In this document: piece after piece, positions 9,178 through 17,220 of the stretch | Layout: the number at the start of each line of letters is the position of its first letter | How positions within the stretch are numbered: position 1 is the first letter of the stretch | Source of the DNA: DAIDKA01 sp035487155 | GTDB taxonomy: Bacteria > Pseudomonadota > Gammaproteobacteria > Steroidobacterales > Steroidobacteraceae | DNA length: 64,000 nucleotides | Direction: 5' to 3' | Assembly (NCBI GenBank): GCA_035487155.1 | Contig: DATHMK010000037.1 | Span: forward strand, 62,001 to 126,000 | Notes under the pieces: generated by a model | Database searches by the model: none | Told to the model about the DNA's origin: nothing | The model's input: only the letters and a program-made list of their open reading frames with translations | Translations under genes and position numbers: made by a program

Positions 9178-10956
9178 CTACATCCCCAGCCGTTGCACCA
9201 GCGAAAAGAACAGCACGTCCAGCGGTCGATAGAACAGGTGCACCAGCACCAGGGCGAGGCAGGCGCTGCCGGCCGCCGAGCCCAGCGCCAGGTGGAAGCG
9301 GCGCTTGGCCGTGCGTCGGTCGGCCTGGGTTTCGATGCGCGGGATCAGGGCCAGCGGCGCCACCCCCACCAGCTGCAGCAGCTCATCGCGGCTGCGGATG
9401 GTGGTATCCAGGACCTCGCGCAGCATGGCAACGGCCGCCGCCAGTGCCAGGCTGAGAATCAGACCGGCGATCGCTATCAGCGGCCGGTTGGGGCTGACCG
9501 GCTCCTCCGGCGGCAAGGGCGGATCGATCAGCGTGAAGCGTTCCCCCTGGCGGTCGGATTCCAGGCTCTGTGCCACCCGCGCCTCACCCTGCTTGGTGCG
9601 GATTTCCTGATAGCGCAGCCGGGCGTTGTCCAGATCCCGGGTCAGGTCGTGGTATTCGCGCTCGACCTGCGGGGAGCCGGCCACGTCGGTCTCATAGTCG
9701 TGCACCGATGCCTGCAGCTTGCCGATCTGGTCGGTCAGGGACTTGATGTCGTTTTCAGTGCCTGACAGCGTCGCCTGGATCTGCACGTAGGCGGGATTGT
9801 CGGCGTCCGTGGGCTTGGTGGTGTCGGGAGTGGCGAGGCTCGGTGCACTGCTGGCGGCAAGCGCCGCATCAAGATCGGTCTGCAGGGACTTGACCATGGC
9901 TTCGAGGCGCACCCGGTCGGGGTGTTCGGCCGTGTAGCGCTTGCGCGCGTCATCCAGCTGCGACTGGGTCTCCTGCAGTTCGCGCCGCAGATCGTTGATG
10001 GTGTCGGGCTTCTCGCCCAGTTCCGCCTCCATGCCGCTGACTTCGCGGGTCAGCGTGACCACATCCGGGTGGTCCGGAGCGTATTTCGCCTTGGCGGCAG
10101 CCAGCTGCGAGCGCAGCATCTTGAGCCGGTCGTTGCTGGAGACGATGCGGTCGCCGGTCTCCGAGAACACCGTTGAATTGGGTTTCAGCTGCACCAGCTG
10201 CGCCTGCAGGTAGACGCGCTGCTGTTCCAGGGAGCTCAAGCGCGCTTCCTGGGTGCGCAGCTCCTCCTCGTTGCGATCCAGCAGCTGCATGTTCAGCTGC
10301 ACCAGATCCGGCAGCTTGGCGTAGTTCTTGTCCTTGAACTTCGCGAGGCGCGCTTCCAGATCGACGATCTGGGCATTGATGCGATCGCCCTCGCCTTCGA
10401 GAAAGTCGGTTGCGTCATGGGCCAGCTTGGTGCGGTTGGTCAGGTTCTCGTTCAGGTACAGCGTGGTGAGCTCGTTGGCCACGCGCGCCGCCTGGTCCGC
10501 CGAACGGCTGGTATAGGACACCTCGAAGGCGATGGTGGCCGAGGTCGGTCGCCCGCTGCGCGGATCGATCACATCCGCGCTGATCATCTTCAGTCCTATG
10601 TCCTCGCGCATGCGCTTGAGCAGTGCCTCGCGCGTGTCACGCGACTGCTCGCGCGGATACAGGTTGTAGCGCTTGATGATGTCCAGCAGCGTCGCCGTGG
10701 TCATGACGCGCTTGCTGATCACCTGCACGCGCTGGTCGGCATAGGAGGTGACGGTCGATTTCACCAGGTCGGTGGGCATCTCCTGCTGTTCGATCAGCAC
10801 GGTGCCCGCGGACCGGTAACTCGCCGGCAGCAGCGCGGCCAGCAGCAGCGTCGCCGCCATGCCGCCTGCGAAGGCGATGAGGATGGAGCGGCGCCGGCGC
10901 CGGGCGATCTGTACGTAGCCCTGCAGTCCCTGCGGTTTGTCGGATTTGTTGTTCAT
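9178..10956 (-). CDS. Polysaccharide chain-length determinant (GumC/Wzc N-domain family, XrtA-type)
   Basis: A 592-residue inner-membrane polysaccharide co-polymerase. It has an N-terminal transmembrane helix (about residues 25-45), a Wzz-type periplasmic domain, long coiled coils (about 190-270 and 310-440) and a second helix near residue 490 followed by the proline-rich PPLPPEEPVSPNRP motif that marks the family. A further hydrophobic segment ends the protein (LGSAAGSACLALVLVHLFY). It lacks a kinase domain, which the next gene supplies. It would set chain length and connect the inner-membrane machinery to the outer-membrane exporter encoded upstream. Confidence 0.9.
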   Translation of the reverse strand: MNNKSDKPQGLQGYVQIARRRRRSILIAFAGGMAATLLLAALLPASYRSAGTVLIEQQEMPTDLVKSTVTSYADQRVQVISKRVMTTATLLDIIKRYNLYPREQSRDTREALLKRMREDIGLKMISADVIDPRSGRPTSATIAFEVSYTSRSADQAARVANELTTLYLNENLTNRTKLAHDATDFLEGEGDRINAQIVDLEARLAKFKDKNYAKLPDLVQLNMQLLDRNEEELRTQEARLSSLEQQRVYLQAQLVQLKPNSTVFSETGDRIVSSNDRLKMLRSQLAAAKAKYAPDHPDVVTLTREVSGMEAELGEKPDTINDLRRELQETQSQLDDARKRYTAEHPDRVRLEAMVKSLQTDLDAALAASSAPSLATPDTTKPTDADNPAYVQIQATLSGTENDIKSLTDQIGKLQASVHDYETDVAGSPQVEREYHDLTRDLDNARLRYQEIRTKQGEARVAQSLESDRQGERFTLIDPPLPPEEPVSPNRPLIAIAGLILSLALAAAVAMLREVLDTTIRSRDELLQLVGVAPLALIPRIETQADRRTAKRRFHLALGSAAGSACLALVLVHLFYRPLDVLFFSLVQRLGM

Positions 10957-10965
10957 GGCGCTCTT

Positions 10966-12180
10966 CTAGAACGTTCGGATCGTGGGCAGCGGCGTCCAGG
11001 TCAAGGACAGCGCCACTCGCCACTCCGTCAGGGGTTGTGTGGGCTGATCGGGCGCGACCACCAGGGTCTCGCTGTGGGTGATGCCGGCCTCTGAGTGCAC
11101 GCGCCAGGTCTCGGCGAAATGCCAGTTGATGCCGATCGTGGCGATGTCGTAGTAACCGCGGTCGATGCCCAGCATCACGGCGCCGTGGTTGTTCTGCACC
11201 CGGGCCGCGGACAGCAGCAGATCGATTTTTTCGGTCAGACTCTGCGTATCTGAGAGGGTCAGTGTCTGGCGCTGCGCCAGGACACCCCCGGTATACGGTT
11301 CCAGCGAATTGGCGTAGTCCAGGTCGAGGTGACCGCGTTCGGTGGCGTAGGTAAAGGTGAATCCGCCCAGCGCGCCGATACTGCTGGTGGCCTGCAGCGC
11401 CACCGGCGAGTCCAGCGACTCGGTCGTGCGCAGCTCCTCCAGCGAGCGCTGGCTCGCCCCCACGTAGGCCTTGAGCGTCATGCGCTCGGTGAAGTTGTGC
11501 TGCAGGTCCAGGCGCAGGCCGCTCTCGCGGCTGTTGCCGAAGGACAGCGGCGTGATCAGCTGATTGTCGAAGCCGCTCACCGTCAGCGCGGTGTTCTGCG
11601 CCAGGGAGAACTTCTCGCCCAGGGAGAGGCTTGCATACTTGTAACCCGACAGCAGGTTGTACAACTCGCTGTTGGGCCCGTAGTAGCCGATATCCAGCCA
11701 GGACAGCTGCAGCACCAGGCTGCGGCGCTCGGTCTGCTGATGGGAAAAGGCCAGCGAACCCTGACGGGTTCTGCGGTTCACACCCGGTGCGACCAGGCCG
11801 GTGTCGGGAATGTCGGTGGCCAGTGTGCTGTAGTCGGATACGCCGCCCTGCAGCGTCAGCTGTCCGACCTCGCCCGTCCAGTCGTACTCACCGGTCAGGC
11901 TTTCGCTGTGTACGTTGGCGTATGCCGAGTTGCTGATCTGCTGCCACATCAGCCACGGCGTCAGCGACAGCTGATTGGTCTCGCTGGACCACTGGAACAC
12001 GGCGCTTGGATTGACATAGGCGCTCTGCGTGGTCGTGGCGGGCAGACTCAGGTAGCGGTTGCTGTCATTGTCCAGCCAGATGCTGGCCTGGGGCGCGATC
12101 GACCATTCGGCGGCATGCGCCGGCGGCGGCCCGCCGGCCAGGCATCCGACCCCGAGTGCTGCCTGCGTCATTCGGGTCAT
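10966..12180 (-). CDS. Outer-membrane beta-barrel protein of the PEP-CTERM/XrtA polysaccharide locus
   Basis: A 404-residue secreted protein with a short signal peptide ending at AHAAEW and a long run of alternating aromatic/polar beta-strands (SLTPWLMWQQIS, LVLQLSWLDIGYY, GGFTFTYATERGHLDLDY), ending in a phenylalanine as barrel proteins do. Families of this type sit in XrtA loci and are predicted polysaccharide-pathway porins. The start is uncertain: I prefer ATG 12180, which has AGGA about 8 bases upstream; a GTG at 12207 overlaps the exporter stop (GTGA) but lacks a visible ribosome site. It lies between the exporter and chain-length genes. Confidence 0.8.
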   Translation of the reverse strand: MTRMTQAALGVGCLAGGPPPAHAAEWSIAPQASIWLDNDSNRYLSLPATTTQSAYVNPSAVFQWSSETNQLSLTPWLMWQQISNSAYANVHSESLTGEYDWTGEVGQLTLQGGVSDYSTLATDIPDTGLVAPGVNRRTRQGSLAFSHQQTERRSLVLQLSWLDIGYYGPNSELYNLLSGYKYASLSLGEKFSLAQNTALTVSGFDNQLITPLSFGNSRESGLRLDLQHNFTERMTLKAYVGASQRSLEELRTTESLDSPVALQATSSIGALGGFTFTYATERGHLDLDYANSLEPYTGGVLAQRQTLTLSDTQSLTEKIDLLLSAARVQNNHGAVMLGIDRGYYDIATIGINWHFAETWRVHSEAGITHSETLVVAPDQPTQPLTEWRVALSLTWTPLPTIRTF

Positions 12181-12203
12181 GCACTTGATCCTGGATCCGG
12201 ATC

Positions 12204-12830
12204 TCACGGGACAACGACGGTGTCGCCGGGCTGCAGCAGGATGTTCTGCCGCAGATCCTGACCGCGCGCCACGTCGTTGTATTGAAAGTGCAGCACGATC
12301 TGGCCGGCAGACAGGCGCCGCAGAATGATGATGTCGTTGACCGCGGCGAAGGGCGTGGCGCCACCGGCCAGGCTCAGCGCCTGCATCACATCCACGTCAC
12401 GCGCCATCGGATACTCGCCCGGCTTCTGCACCCTGCCCACCACATATATGTGGTTGCCGGCGACCGTCTTGGCCGCCACGGTCACCACCGGACTTGGGAT
12501 GTAGCGCGTGAGCCGGGCCGTGATTTCCTCGCGCAGCTCATCGACCGTCTTGCCATGGGCATCCAGATCGCCCACCAGTGGAAATGACAGGCCGAAATCC
12601 GGGCGCACCAGTACATCGCCGGTCAGGTCCGTTTCCTTCCACACCGTGACCGTGAGGACATCGCCGGGTTGAACCAGGTAGGCACCCGCCGCATCCTGCG
12701 CGGCGGCGGCGGCCGGAGCGGCCTTGGCCGCATCGCTCGCGGCGGCCATGGTGGCCGGTTGTTGTGCGGCGGCGGCGTCGACTGCGAGCGCCGACAGCAG
12801 CGCCAGCGACAGGATCAGGGCAGGTTGCAT
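12204..12830 (-). CDS. Wza-like polysaccharide export protein (SLBB domain)
   Basis: First gene of the polysaccharide operon: a 208-residue secreted export protein. It has a signal peptide (residues 1-22), an Ala-rich linker, a Poly_export domain (YLVQPGDVLTVTVWKETDLTG, about residues 51-130) and an SLBB domain (IYVVGRVQKPGEYPM onward). No lipobox cysteine is visible, as in the short XrtA-type exporters, which differ from the lipoprotein Wza. It would form the periplasmic/outer-membrane conduit together with the beta-barrel protein that follows. About 180 bp of non-coding DNA precede it, so the operon promoter is probably there. Confidence 0.9.
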   Translation of the reverse strand: MQPALILSLALLSALAVDAAAAQQPATMAAASDAAKAAPAAAAAQDAAGAYLVQPGDVLTVTVWKETDLTGDVLVRPDFGLSFPLVGDLDAHGKTVDELREEITARLTRYIPSPVVTVAAKTVAGNHIYVVGRVQKPGEYPMARDVDVMQALSLAGGATPFAAVNDIIILRRLSAGQIVLHFQYNDVARGQDLRQNILLQPGDTVVVP

Positions 12831-12972
12831 GGTTGGGACTTCGCTTGTATTTGAAAGTGAGCCGGCTGTCGCTTGCCCAGACGCGCGGCTTTCGTGTCTA
12901 CGTTTGTCATACTAAGGGTGCTCCGTGACGCTTTAATTGCGGCGGCAGCCCGACCTGGCCGATCCAGGCAAT

Positions 12973-13008
12973 GAGCGGCCCGCGCTATGGGGAGAGCGCG
13001 GGCCGCTC
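12973..13008 (-). terminator. Large perfect hairpin between the VPLP-tail gene and the polysaccharide operon
   Basis: A 14-bp perfect inverted repeat (GAGCGGCCCGCGCT at 12973-12986 with its complement at 12995-13008) with an 8-base loop. It begins 3 bases past the stop of the minus-strand gene ending at 13011. There is no U-tract, so it may be an RNA-stabilising or Rho-assisted structure instead of a classical intrinsic terminator. It separates that gene from the Wza-like gene, though read-through is possible. Nothing else is recognisable in the spacer 12831-13010 beyond an AT-richer stretch around 12895-12945 that could hold the operon promoter. Confidence 0.6.
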
Positions 13009-13010
13009 GA

Positions 13011-13541
13011 TCAGGCGCTCTGGGGAGGAGCGCTTAGGAAACGATAGTCCTGGCGAAATCGCAGCTGCAGCAACGCCAGTCCAAGCAGTGCCGCGAGCAG
13101 CAGAGCCACGCTGGCGGGCAGCGGCACGGGCGCGGGAGTGAATCCGACGGCCAGGGTGTACAGGCCGACGCCATAGTTCGGCCCGGTGGCAGCATTGGTG
13201 GCCTCGCCCGTGACATACGCATAGATGGTGCCGCCGGAGGTGAGATCGAAGCTCTCCTGGCCGGCGCCGTTGAGCTGCCCGATCACCGTGGATGAGGTGG
13301 TGGCCGTGAAGCTCAGATCGGTCAGCTTGGTCGGCCAGGTCAAATCGTCCAGGTCAACGGTCAGTACGCCGGGTCCTGAGACATTGAAGGCGTAGCTGAC
13401 GCTGCTGATCACCGACGTTCCCTGGATCAGATGGCTGTCCGAGAAAATCTGGCCGGCGTGCGCGGCCGTGTTGCCCAGCAGGGCGGCGGCGAGTGCCAGT
13501 GCCGCGGCCATTCGCCGCAGCAGGCTTGCGGGGTCATTCAT
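13011..13541 (-). CDS. Secreted protein with PEP-CTERM-like (VPLP) sorting tail
   Basis: A 176-residue exported protein. It has a signal peptide (about residues 8-29, ending AHAG), a beta-rich body of about 110 residues with SxTVIGQL and YAYVTGEA strands, then VPLPASVALLLAALLGLALLQLRFR: a VPLP motif, a hydrophobic helix and basic residues. This is the tripartite layout of exosortase substrates, in the VPLP variant of the PEP motif. Unusually about 13 residues follow the basic cluster, where most substrates end. Exosortase A would cut at the motif and release or attach the protein, but no exosortase gene is in the window. It starts inside the end of the RHH regulator gene (8-bp overlap). Confidence 0.72.
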   Translation of the reverse strand: MNDPASLLRRMAAALALAAALLGNTAAHAGQIFSDSHLIQGTSVISSVSYAFNVSGPGVLTVDLDDLTWPTKLTDLSFTATTSSTVIGQLNGAGQESFDLTSGGTIYAYVTGEATNAATGPNYGVGLYTLAVGFTPAPVPLPASVALLLAALLGLALLQLRFRQDYRFLSAPPQSA

Positions 13542-14061
13542 GGAGGCCTCCGACTGCCGCGAGCCTCACCGGCTCGACGACTTCAAGGGGCTTGTGGCCG
13601 TGTTCGTTGCCAGGCCGGTACACGTACTTGTCGTACAGGTATTGGCGCAATGAGTTGGCGAGCTCGCTGGCCGAGGCGCCATTGCGTTCCTCCTTGTTGA
13701 GCTCGCTCAGCAGCAGCGCGGCGTAGGGTTCCTGGCCGCCGGTCAGGGCCAGCAGGGCGATGTCATCGCGCTCGACCCGCCGGGCGAGTTCCACACCGTC
13801 ATTGATGATTCCGTCCAGGCGCGCCGCATCCAGGTCGAAGAACCGCAGCAGCTCCGCGCCGGACTCCACAAAGACCGGCACCAGGTTGCGACCCTTGACT
13901 TCGCTGTCATAGAGCGGCCCCAGCCGGGTGAGCATGCATTTCACCGCGAATCGAATCACGTCCGAGTCCCGGACGGACAGCCGCTGCGCCAGCTTTTTCA
14001 CCTTGCGGACATCAGCGCCGTTCATGCGAATTGAAATTGCCTGCTTGCGACTGTCGACCAC
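13534..14061 (-). CDS. Ribbon-helix-helix-like DNA-binding protein
   Basis: A 175-residue protein of no recognised family. Residues about 6-50 (KQAISIRMNGADVRKVKKLAQRLSVRDSDVIRFAVK) have the strand-helix-helix spacing of ribbon-helix-helix repressors; the remainder is mostly helical and acidic. The GTG start has a good ribosome site (GGGAG, five bases upstream). It overlaps the VPLP-tail gene by 8 bp, so the two are co-transcribed and it may control that gene or its own promoter. The regulatory role is inferred only from the N-terminal fold and the neighbourhood. Confidence 0.6.
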   Translation of the reverse strand: MVDSRKQAISIRMNGADVRKVKKLAQRLSVRDSDVIRFAVKCMLTRLGPLYDSEVKGRNLVPVFVESGAELLRFFDLDAARLDGIINDGVELARRVERDDIALLALTGGQEPYAALLLSELNKEERNGASASELANSLRQYLYDKYVYRPGNEHGHKPLEVVEPVRLAAVGGLHE

Positions 14062-14305
14062 AATGACTCCCGTCCGTAGTGTTGTTGTGCTTGTTATATG
14101 TCAACAATGTAGGTGGACAGTGTTGCAAAGCCTTTGCGTTTATGTGACGTGTGCAGTGGAAAGCGGCATGACAGTGTCGTGCGGTCGCAGCACAAACCAT
14201 GGAAATGACACAGGCGATGAAGGAGCCACGCAGCGGCCGCCAAGCGGCCTTACGCGCGGCGGGTCGCCAGCGCGTTCGAGCAGGGAAGGGATTTGGGCGT
14301 TGTGG
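14062..14305. other. Intergenic region upstream of the RHH regulator gene
   Basis: About 240 bp without a convincing gene. On the minus strand there is a TTGACA (plus-strand 14099-14104) that could be a -35 box for the regulator gene, though no good -10 follows at 16-18 bp. TTGTTG at 14082-14087 and CAACAA at 14102-14107 form a loose inverted repeat around an AT-rich core, a possible operator. The stretch 14200-14300 is GC-rich with no recognisable signal. Confidence 0.35.
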
Positions 14306-14542
14306 CTAGGTCCGGGAAGGGCGGTGGGCGCGACAGAACTGCGCGAGCCGATTGACGGCGGCGCGATACTCCTGGTCGGCCCAGGAGAACTCCAGCCAGA
14401 ATTCGCGTTGTGCGTCCTGGGTCGCCGCGTCGCGGCTGGCCGCGAACATGCGCAGGGCGGCATTGCGGTCCGCCGCGAGCTTGCGCAGCGCGGACTGCAG
14501 CTCGCTCAATTCGTCCAATACCTTGCGCGACAGTGTCTTCAA
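14306..14542 (-). CDS. Hypothetical 78-residue helical protein (A)
   Basis: A small, highly charged protein with no signal peptide or membrane segment. It is predicted almost entirely helical with coiled-coil potential (LSELQSALRKLAADRNAALRMF, then AQREFWLEFSWADQEYRAAV). It lies 20 bp downstream of a second protein of identical length and similar layout (L-rich helix, then an FW/VW-containing helix, then a short last helix), so the two may be diverged duplicates. I do not recognise the family. Both are oriented with glmU and lie 75 bp past its stop, so they could be transcribed with it. Confidence 0.55.
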   Translation of the reverse strand: MKTLSRKVLDELSELQSALRKLAADRNAALRMFAASRDAATQDAQREFWLEFSWADQEYRAAVNRLAQFCRAHRPSRT

Positions 14543-14562
14543 GGCCGCATCGCCGGATGGCT

Positions 14563-14799
14563 TTATTCGGGACGGTTGCGCAACGCTTCCAGCTCGGCGG
14601 TCGTCATATCCAGCTCGCGGATCACTTCGCAGTAACGCTGCCAGACATCCTGGAAGCCGCTGTTGCGCGCGCTGGGAATGGCGGTGAGCTCCCGGCGCAC
14701 CGCTTCATGCTGGTTCTGCAACTGCAGATGCAGACTTTCCACGTGATTGAGTCGACTCCAGAATGGATCTCGCAGCCAGAATGGTTCCGTGGTACTCAT
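14563..14799 (-). CDS. Hypothetical 78-residue helical protein (B)
   Basis: A small soluble helical protein of unknown function. After MSTTEPFWLRDPFWSRLN, two amphipathic helices follow (HVESLHLQLQNQHEAVRRELTAI and FQDVWQRYCEVIRELDMTTAELEAL). The repeated FW pair in the first 15 residues is distinctive and could form a hydrophobic docking patch. It matches the neighbouring protein A in length and arrangement. The 74-bp spacer to the glmU stop contains no clear terminator, so co-transcription with glmU is plausible. Confidence 0.58.
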   Translation of the reverse strand: MSTTEPFWLRDPFWSRLNHVESLHLQLQNQHEAVRRELTAIPSARNSGFQDVWQRYCEVIRELDMTTAELEALRNRPE

Positions 14800-14873
14800 C
14801 GGTACCTCCCATCATCCCCGTACCGGCTGCCGACACTACCGGCGCAGTGCTACAGCGACATTGCATGCACGGG

Positions 14874-16313
14874 TTAAGTTCCGCGCTTCACGGGCCTCTT
14901 CCAGCCGGCAATGGAGACCTGGCGAGTGCGTGCCAGCGTCAATTGCTCCGCGGGCGCGTTGCTGACGATGGTCGAGCCGGCGCCGATCGTTGCGCCGGCC
15001 CCGATCTCCACCGGCGCCACCAGCATGCTGCCGGAGCCGATGAAGGCGCGGTCGCCGATCGTGGTCGGCCATTTGTTGGCACCATCGTAGTTGCAGGTGA
15101 TGGTGCCCGCGCCCACGTTGACACCCGCGCCCACGGTGGTGTCACCCAGGTAGGTCAGGTGATTGGATTTGGATCCGGCACCGATGCTGGTGTTCTTCAC
15201 CTCAACGAAGTTTCCGATGTGCACCTGTTCGGCGAGCACGCTCTTGGGCCGGAAACGCGCGAACGGACCGATGTTGCAGTTCGGCCCGATGATGGCCTGG
15301 TCGATGAAACAGTGGCCGAACACCTGGGTGCCGGCGGCAATCTGGCTATTGCGTATCAGGCAATTAGGACCGATTCTTACACCGTCACCAAGCTTGACGT
15401 CGCCCTCCAGCACCACATTCACGTCGATCACGACATCCTCACCGACCGACACCGCGCCGCGCACATCCACGCGCGTCGGATCGATCAGCGTAACCCCGTC
15501 AAGCAGGAGCTTGCGGGCCTGGCGCGCGCGCCAGGTGCTCTCCGCGGCGGCCAACTGCAGGCGGTCGTTGACGCCCTGGACTTCCGCTTCATCCGGCGCG
15601 AGCAGCGCGCGCACGGCCACGCGGTCGCGAACCGCCAGCGCGATCAGATCGGTCAGGTAGTACTCGCCCTGTGAATTTCGATTGTCCAGCAGCCGCAGCC
15701 ATTTCGTCAGCCGCTTCACCGGCAATGTGATGACACCGGTACTGCATTCGCGCAGGCGCCGCTGTTTGGCGCTGGCGTCCTTTTCTTCCACGATGGCCTG
15801 CACCCGGCCGGCCGCATTGCGCACCACCCTGCCATAGCCGCTCGGATCGCGGGCATCGACGGTCAGTATCCCCACCTCGTCGCGGCCGGCGGCCGCCAAC
15901 AGTGCCTGCAGCGTGGCAGTCGTGATCAGGGGCACGTCACCGTACAGGATCAGTGCCCGCTGGTCGGCGGACAGTTGCGGTGCGGCCTGCATGACGGCGT
16001 GCCCCGTGCCCAGCTGCTGCGCCTGCAGCACCCAGGACACCTTCTCATGCGCCAAGGCCTGCGGCACCGCTTCGCCGCCATAGCCGTAGACCACGTGGAT
16101 TGCGGTGGGATTGAGGTCGCGGGCGCAGTTGAGCACATGCTGCAGCAATGGCCTGCCGGCCAGCGGTTGCAGCACCTTGGGCAGCGCGGACTTCATGCGC
16201 GTGCCGGACCCGGCGGCGAGGATGATGACCACCAGCGGCTGCGGCGCCGGAGCAACGTTGTTGGGTCTTGCCTTGCGGACTGATCGGGTCGGAGCTGCTT
16301 TCTTGGTCGCCAC
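14874..16313 (-). CDS. glmU: Bifunctional UDP-N-acetylglucosamine pyrophosphorylase/glucosamine-1-phosphate acetyltransferase
   Basis: GlmU makes UDP-GlcNAc from glucosamine-1-phosphate, acetyl-CoA and UTP, feeding peptidoglycan, LPS and probably the nearby polysaccharide pathway. The uridylyltransferase domain opens with VVIILAAGSGTRMKSALPKVL. The C-terminal domain is a left-handed beta-helix of hexapeptide repeats (IGPNCLIRNSQIAAG, IGAGSKSNHLTYLGD) with the family's catalytic-loop residues. I chose GTG 16313 because GAGG sits six bases upstream; a TTG at 16325 overlaps the peptidase stop but has no such site. Either way a Lys/Pro-rich extension of about 25-30 residues precedes the usual N terminus. 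Position downstream of atp genes is normal for gammaproteobacteria. Confidence 0.96.
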   Translation of the reverse strand: MATKKAAPTRSVRKARPNNVAPAPQPLVVIILAAGSGTRMKSALPKVLQPLAGRPLLQHVLNCARDLNPTAIHVVYGYGGEAVPQALAHEKVSWVLQAQQLGTGHAVMQAAPQLSADQRALILYGDVPLITTATLQALLAAAGRDEVGILTVDARDPSGYGRVVRNAAGRVQAIVEEKDASAKQRRLRECSTGVITLPVKRLTKWLRLLDNRNSQGEYYLTDLIALAVRDRVAVRALLAPDEAEVQGVNDRLQLAAAESTWRARQARKLLLDGVTLIDPTRVDVRGAVSVGEDVVIDVNVVLEGDVKLGDGVRIGPNCLIRNSQIAAGTQVFGHCFIDQAIIGPNCNIGPFARFRPKSVLAEQVHIGNFVEVKNTSIGAGSKSNHLTYLGDTTVGAGVNVGAGTITCNYDGANKWPTTIGDRAFIGSGSMLVAPVEIGAGATIGAGSTIVSNAPAEQLTLARTRQVSIAGWKRPVKRGT

Positions 16314-16321
16314 GTTGCGCC

Positions 16322-17194
16322 TCAATGACGGGTCGGAGTGGGTGCGGGCCTGCAGCTGCGGGCCGCCGCGGCATCCAGCTGCGGCAGCCTCGCGGCCATG
16401 CGCGGTCCGACGAACAGTTGTGGATTGGAATGGATTTCGTCTTCTTCGGCCTCGCGTCGGTGAATGATGGCGGCCATGTCCGCGTAGGCCTGATCGAGCG
16501 CGCAGGCATGAGGCAGCGCGTCGCGCAGCAGGGCTTCACCGAAATAGGTCAGATCGCGGGTGTCGTCGCAGCCGAAGGAACTGTGCCTGGCATCCGCCGC
16601 CGTCATGATCAGGCTTGAATCGTTCTTCAGCACCGGGATGAAGATTCCCGAGTAGCACGCCGATACGATGATGATGCGCCAGCGTATGTGGGACTCGTTG
16701 AGGATCTTGCGCACATCCTGTGGCGACAGGGCATCTTCGGGCATTTTGCCGTTGGTGATGGCGATACCGTCCTCATCGTTGCCATGCGACGTCAGCATCA
16801 GCACCAGGGTATCCCGATCCGGGTGCATCCGGCGGCCGATGGCATTCACGGCCAGGCGCAGGTTATCGAAGCTCGCCAGCGGATAGGTGCGCCGGTCGTG
16901 GATGTCGTTGACCAGCAGCAGCGAGCGCCTGTCGGTGGCGTAGCGCGCCGCGAACACCTGCTGCGCCAGCTCGGCCTCCTTGCGGAATACCTTCTGTTCA
17001 CCAAAGCCTGCGAAACCCACAAAGTAAACATCGCCAGCGGCGGCGTTGCCGCGGTCCATCCGATCCACGGCGCTGATCAGGCTCTGGCGCTGCACCTCGG
17101 CCGCGGGTGGCTTCAGCAAGGAGGGAGCGGCAGGTCCCGCCAGGCTCACAGCGCTCAGGCACAGCAGCAGGCAGCCAATGGTGACGCGTCCCAT
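16322..17194 (-). CDS. Secreted C13-family (legumain/caspase-fold) cysteine peptidase
   Basis: A 290-residue exported clan-CD peptidase. A signal peptide covers residues 1-19 (cleavage near SLAGPA). The conserved fold includes VYFVGFAGFGEQKVF, a strand ending in the catalytic His (LVLMLTSHGNDEDG, His137) and a second strand ending in the catalytic Cys (RIIIVSACYSGIF, Cys180), the HG...AC signature of C13 and caspase-like enzymes. Asp/Asn-directed cleavage is usual for C13, but specificity cannot be read here. It starts 26 bp after the atpC stop and runs into the glmU start, so it appears to be part of the atp-glmU transcription unit. Confidence 0.88.
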   Translation of the reverse strand: MGRVTIGCLLLCLSAVSLAGPAAPSLLKPPAAEVQRQSLISAVDRMDRGNAAAGDVYFVGFAGFGEQKVFRKEAELAQQVFAARYATDRRSLLLVNDIHDRRTYPLASFDNLRLAVNAIGRRMHPDRDTLVLMLTSHGNDEDGIAITNGKMPEDALSPQDVRKILNESHIRWRIIIVSACYSGIFIPVLKNDSSLIMTAADARHSSFGCDDTRDLTYFGEALLRDALPHACALDQAYADMAAIIHRREAEEDEIHSNPQLFVGPRMAARLPQLDAAAARSCRPAPTPTRH

Positions 17195-17220
17195 GGCGGT
17201 GAGCTTACCGCGCGCCGGGC

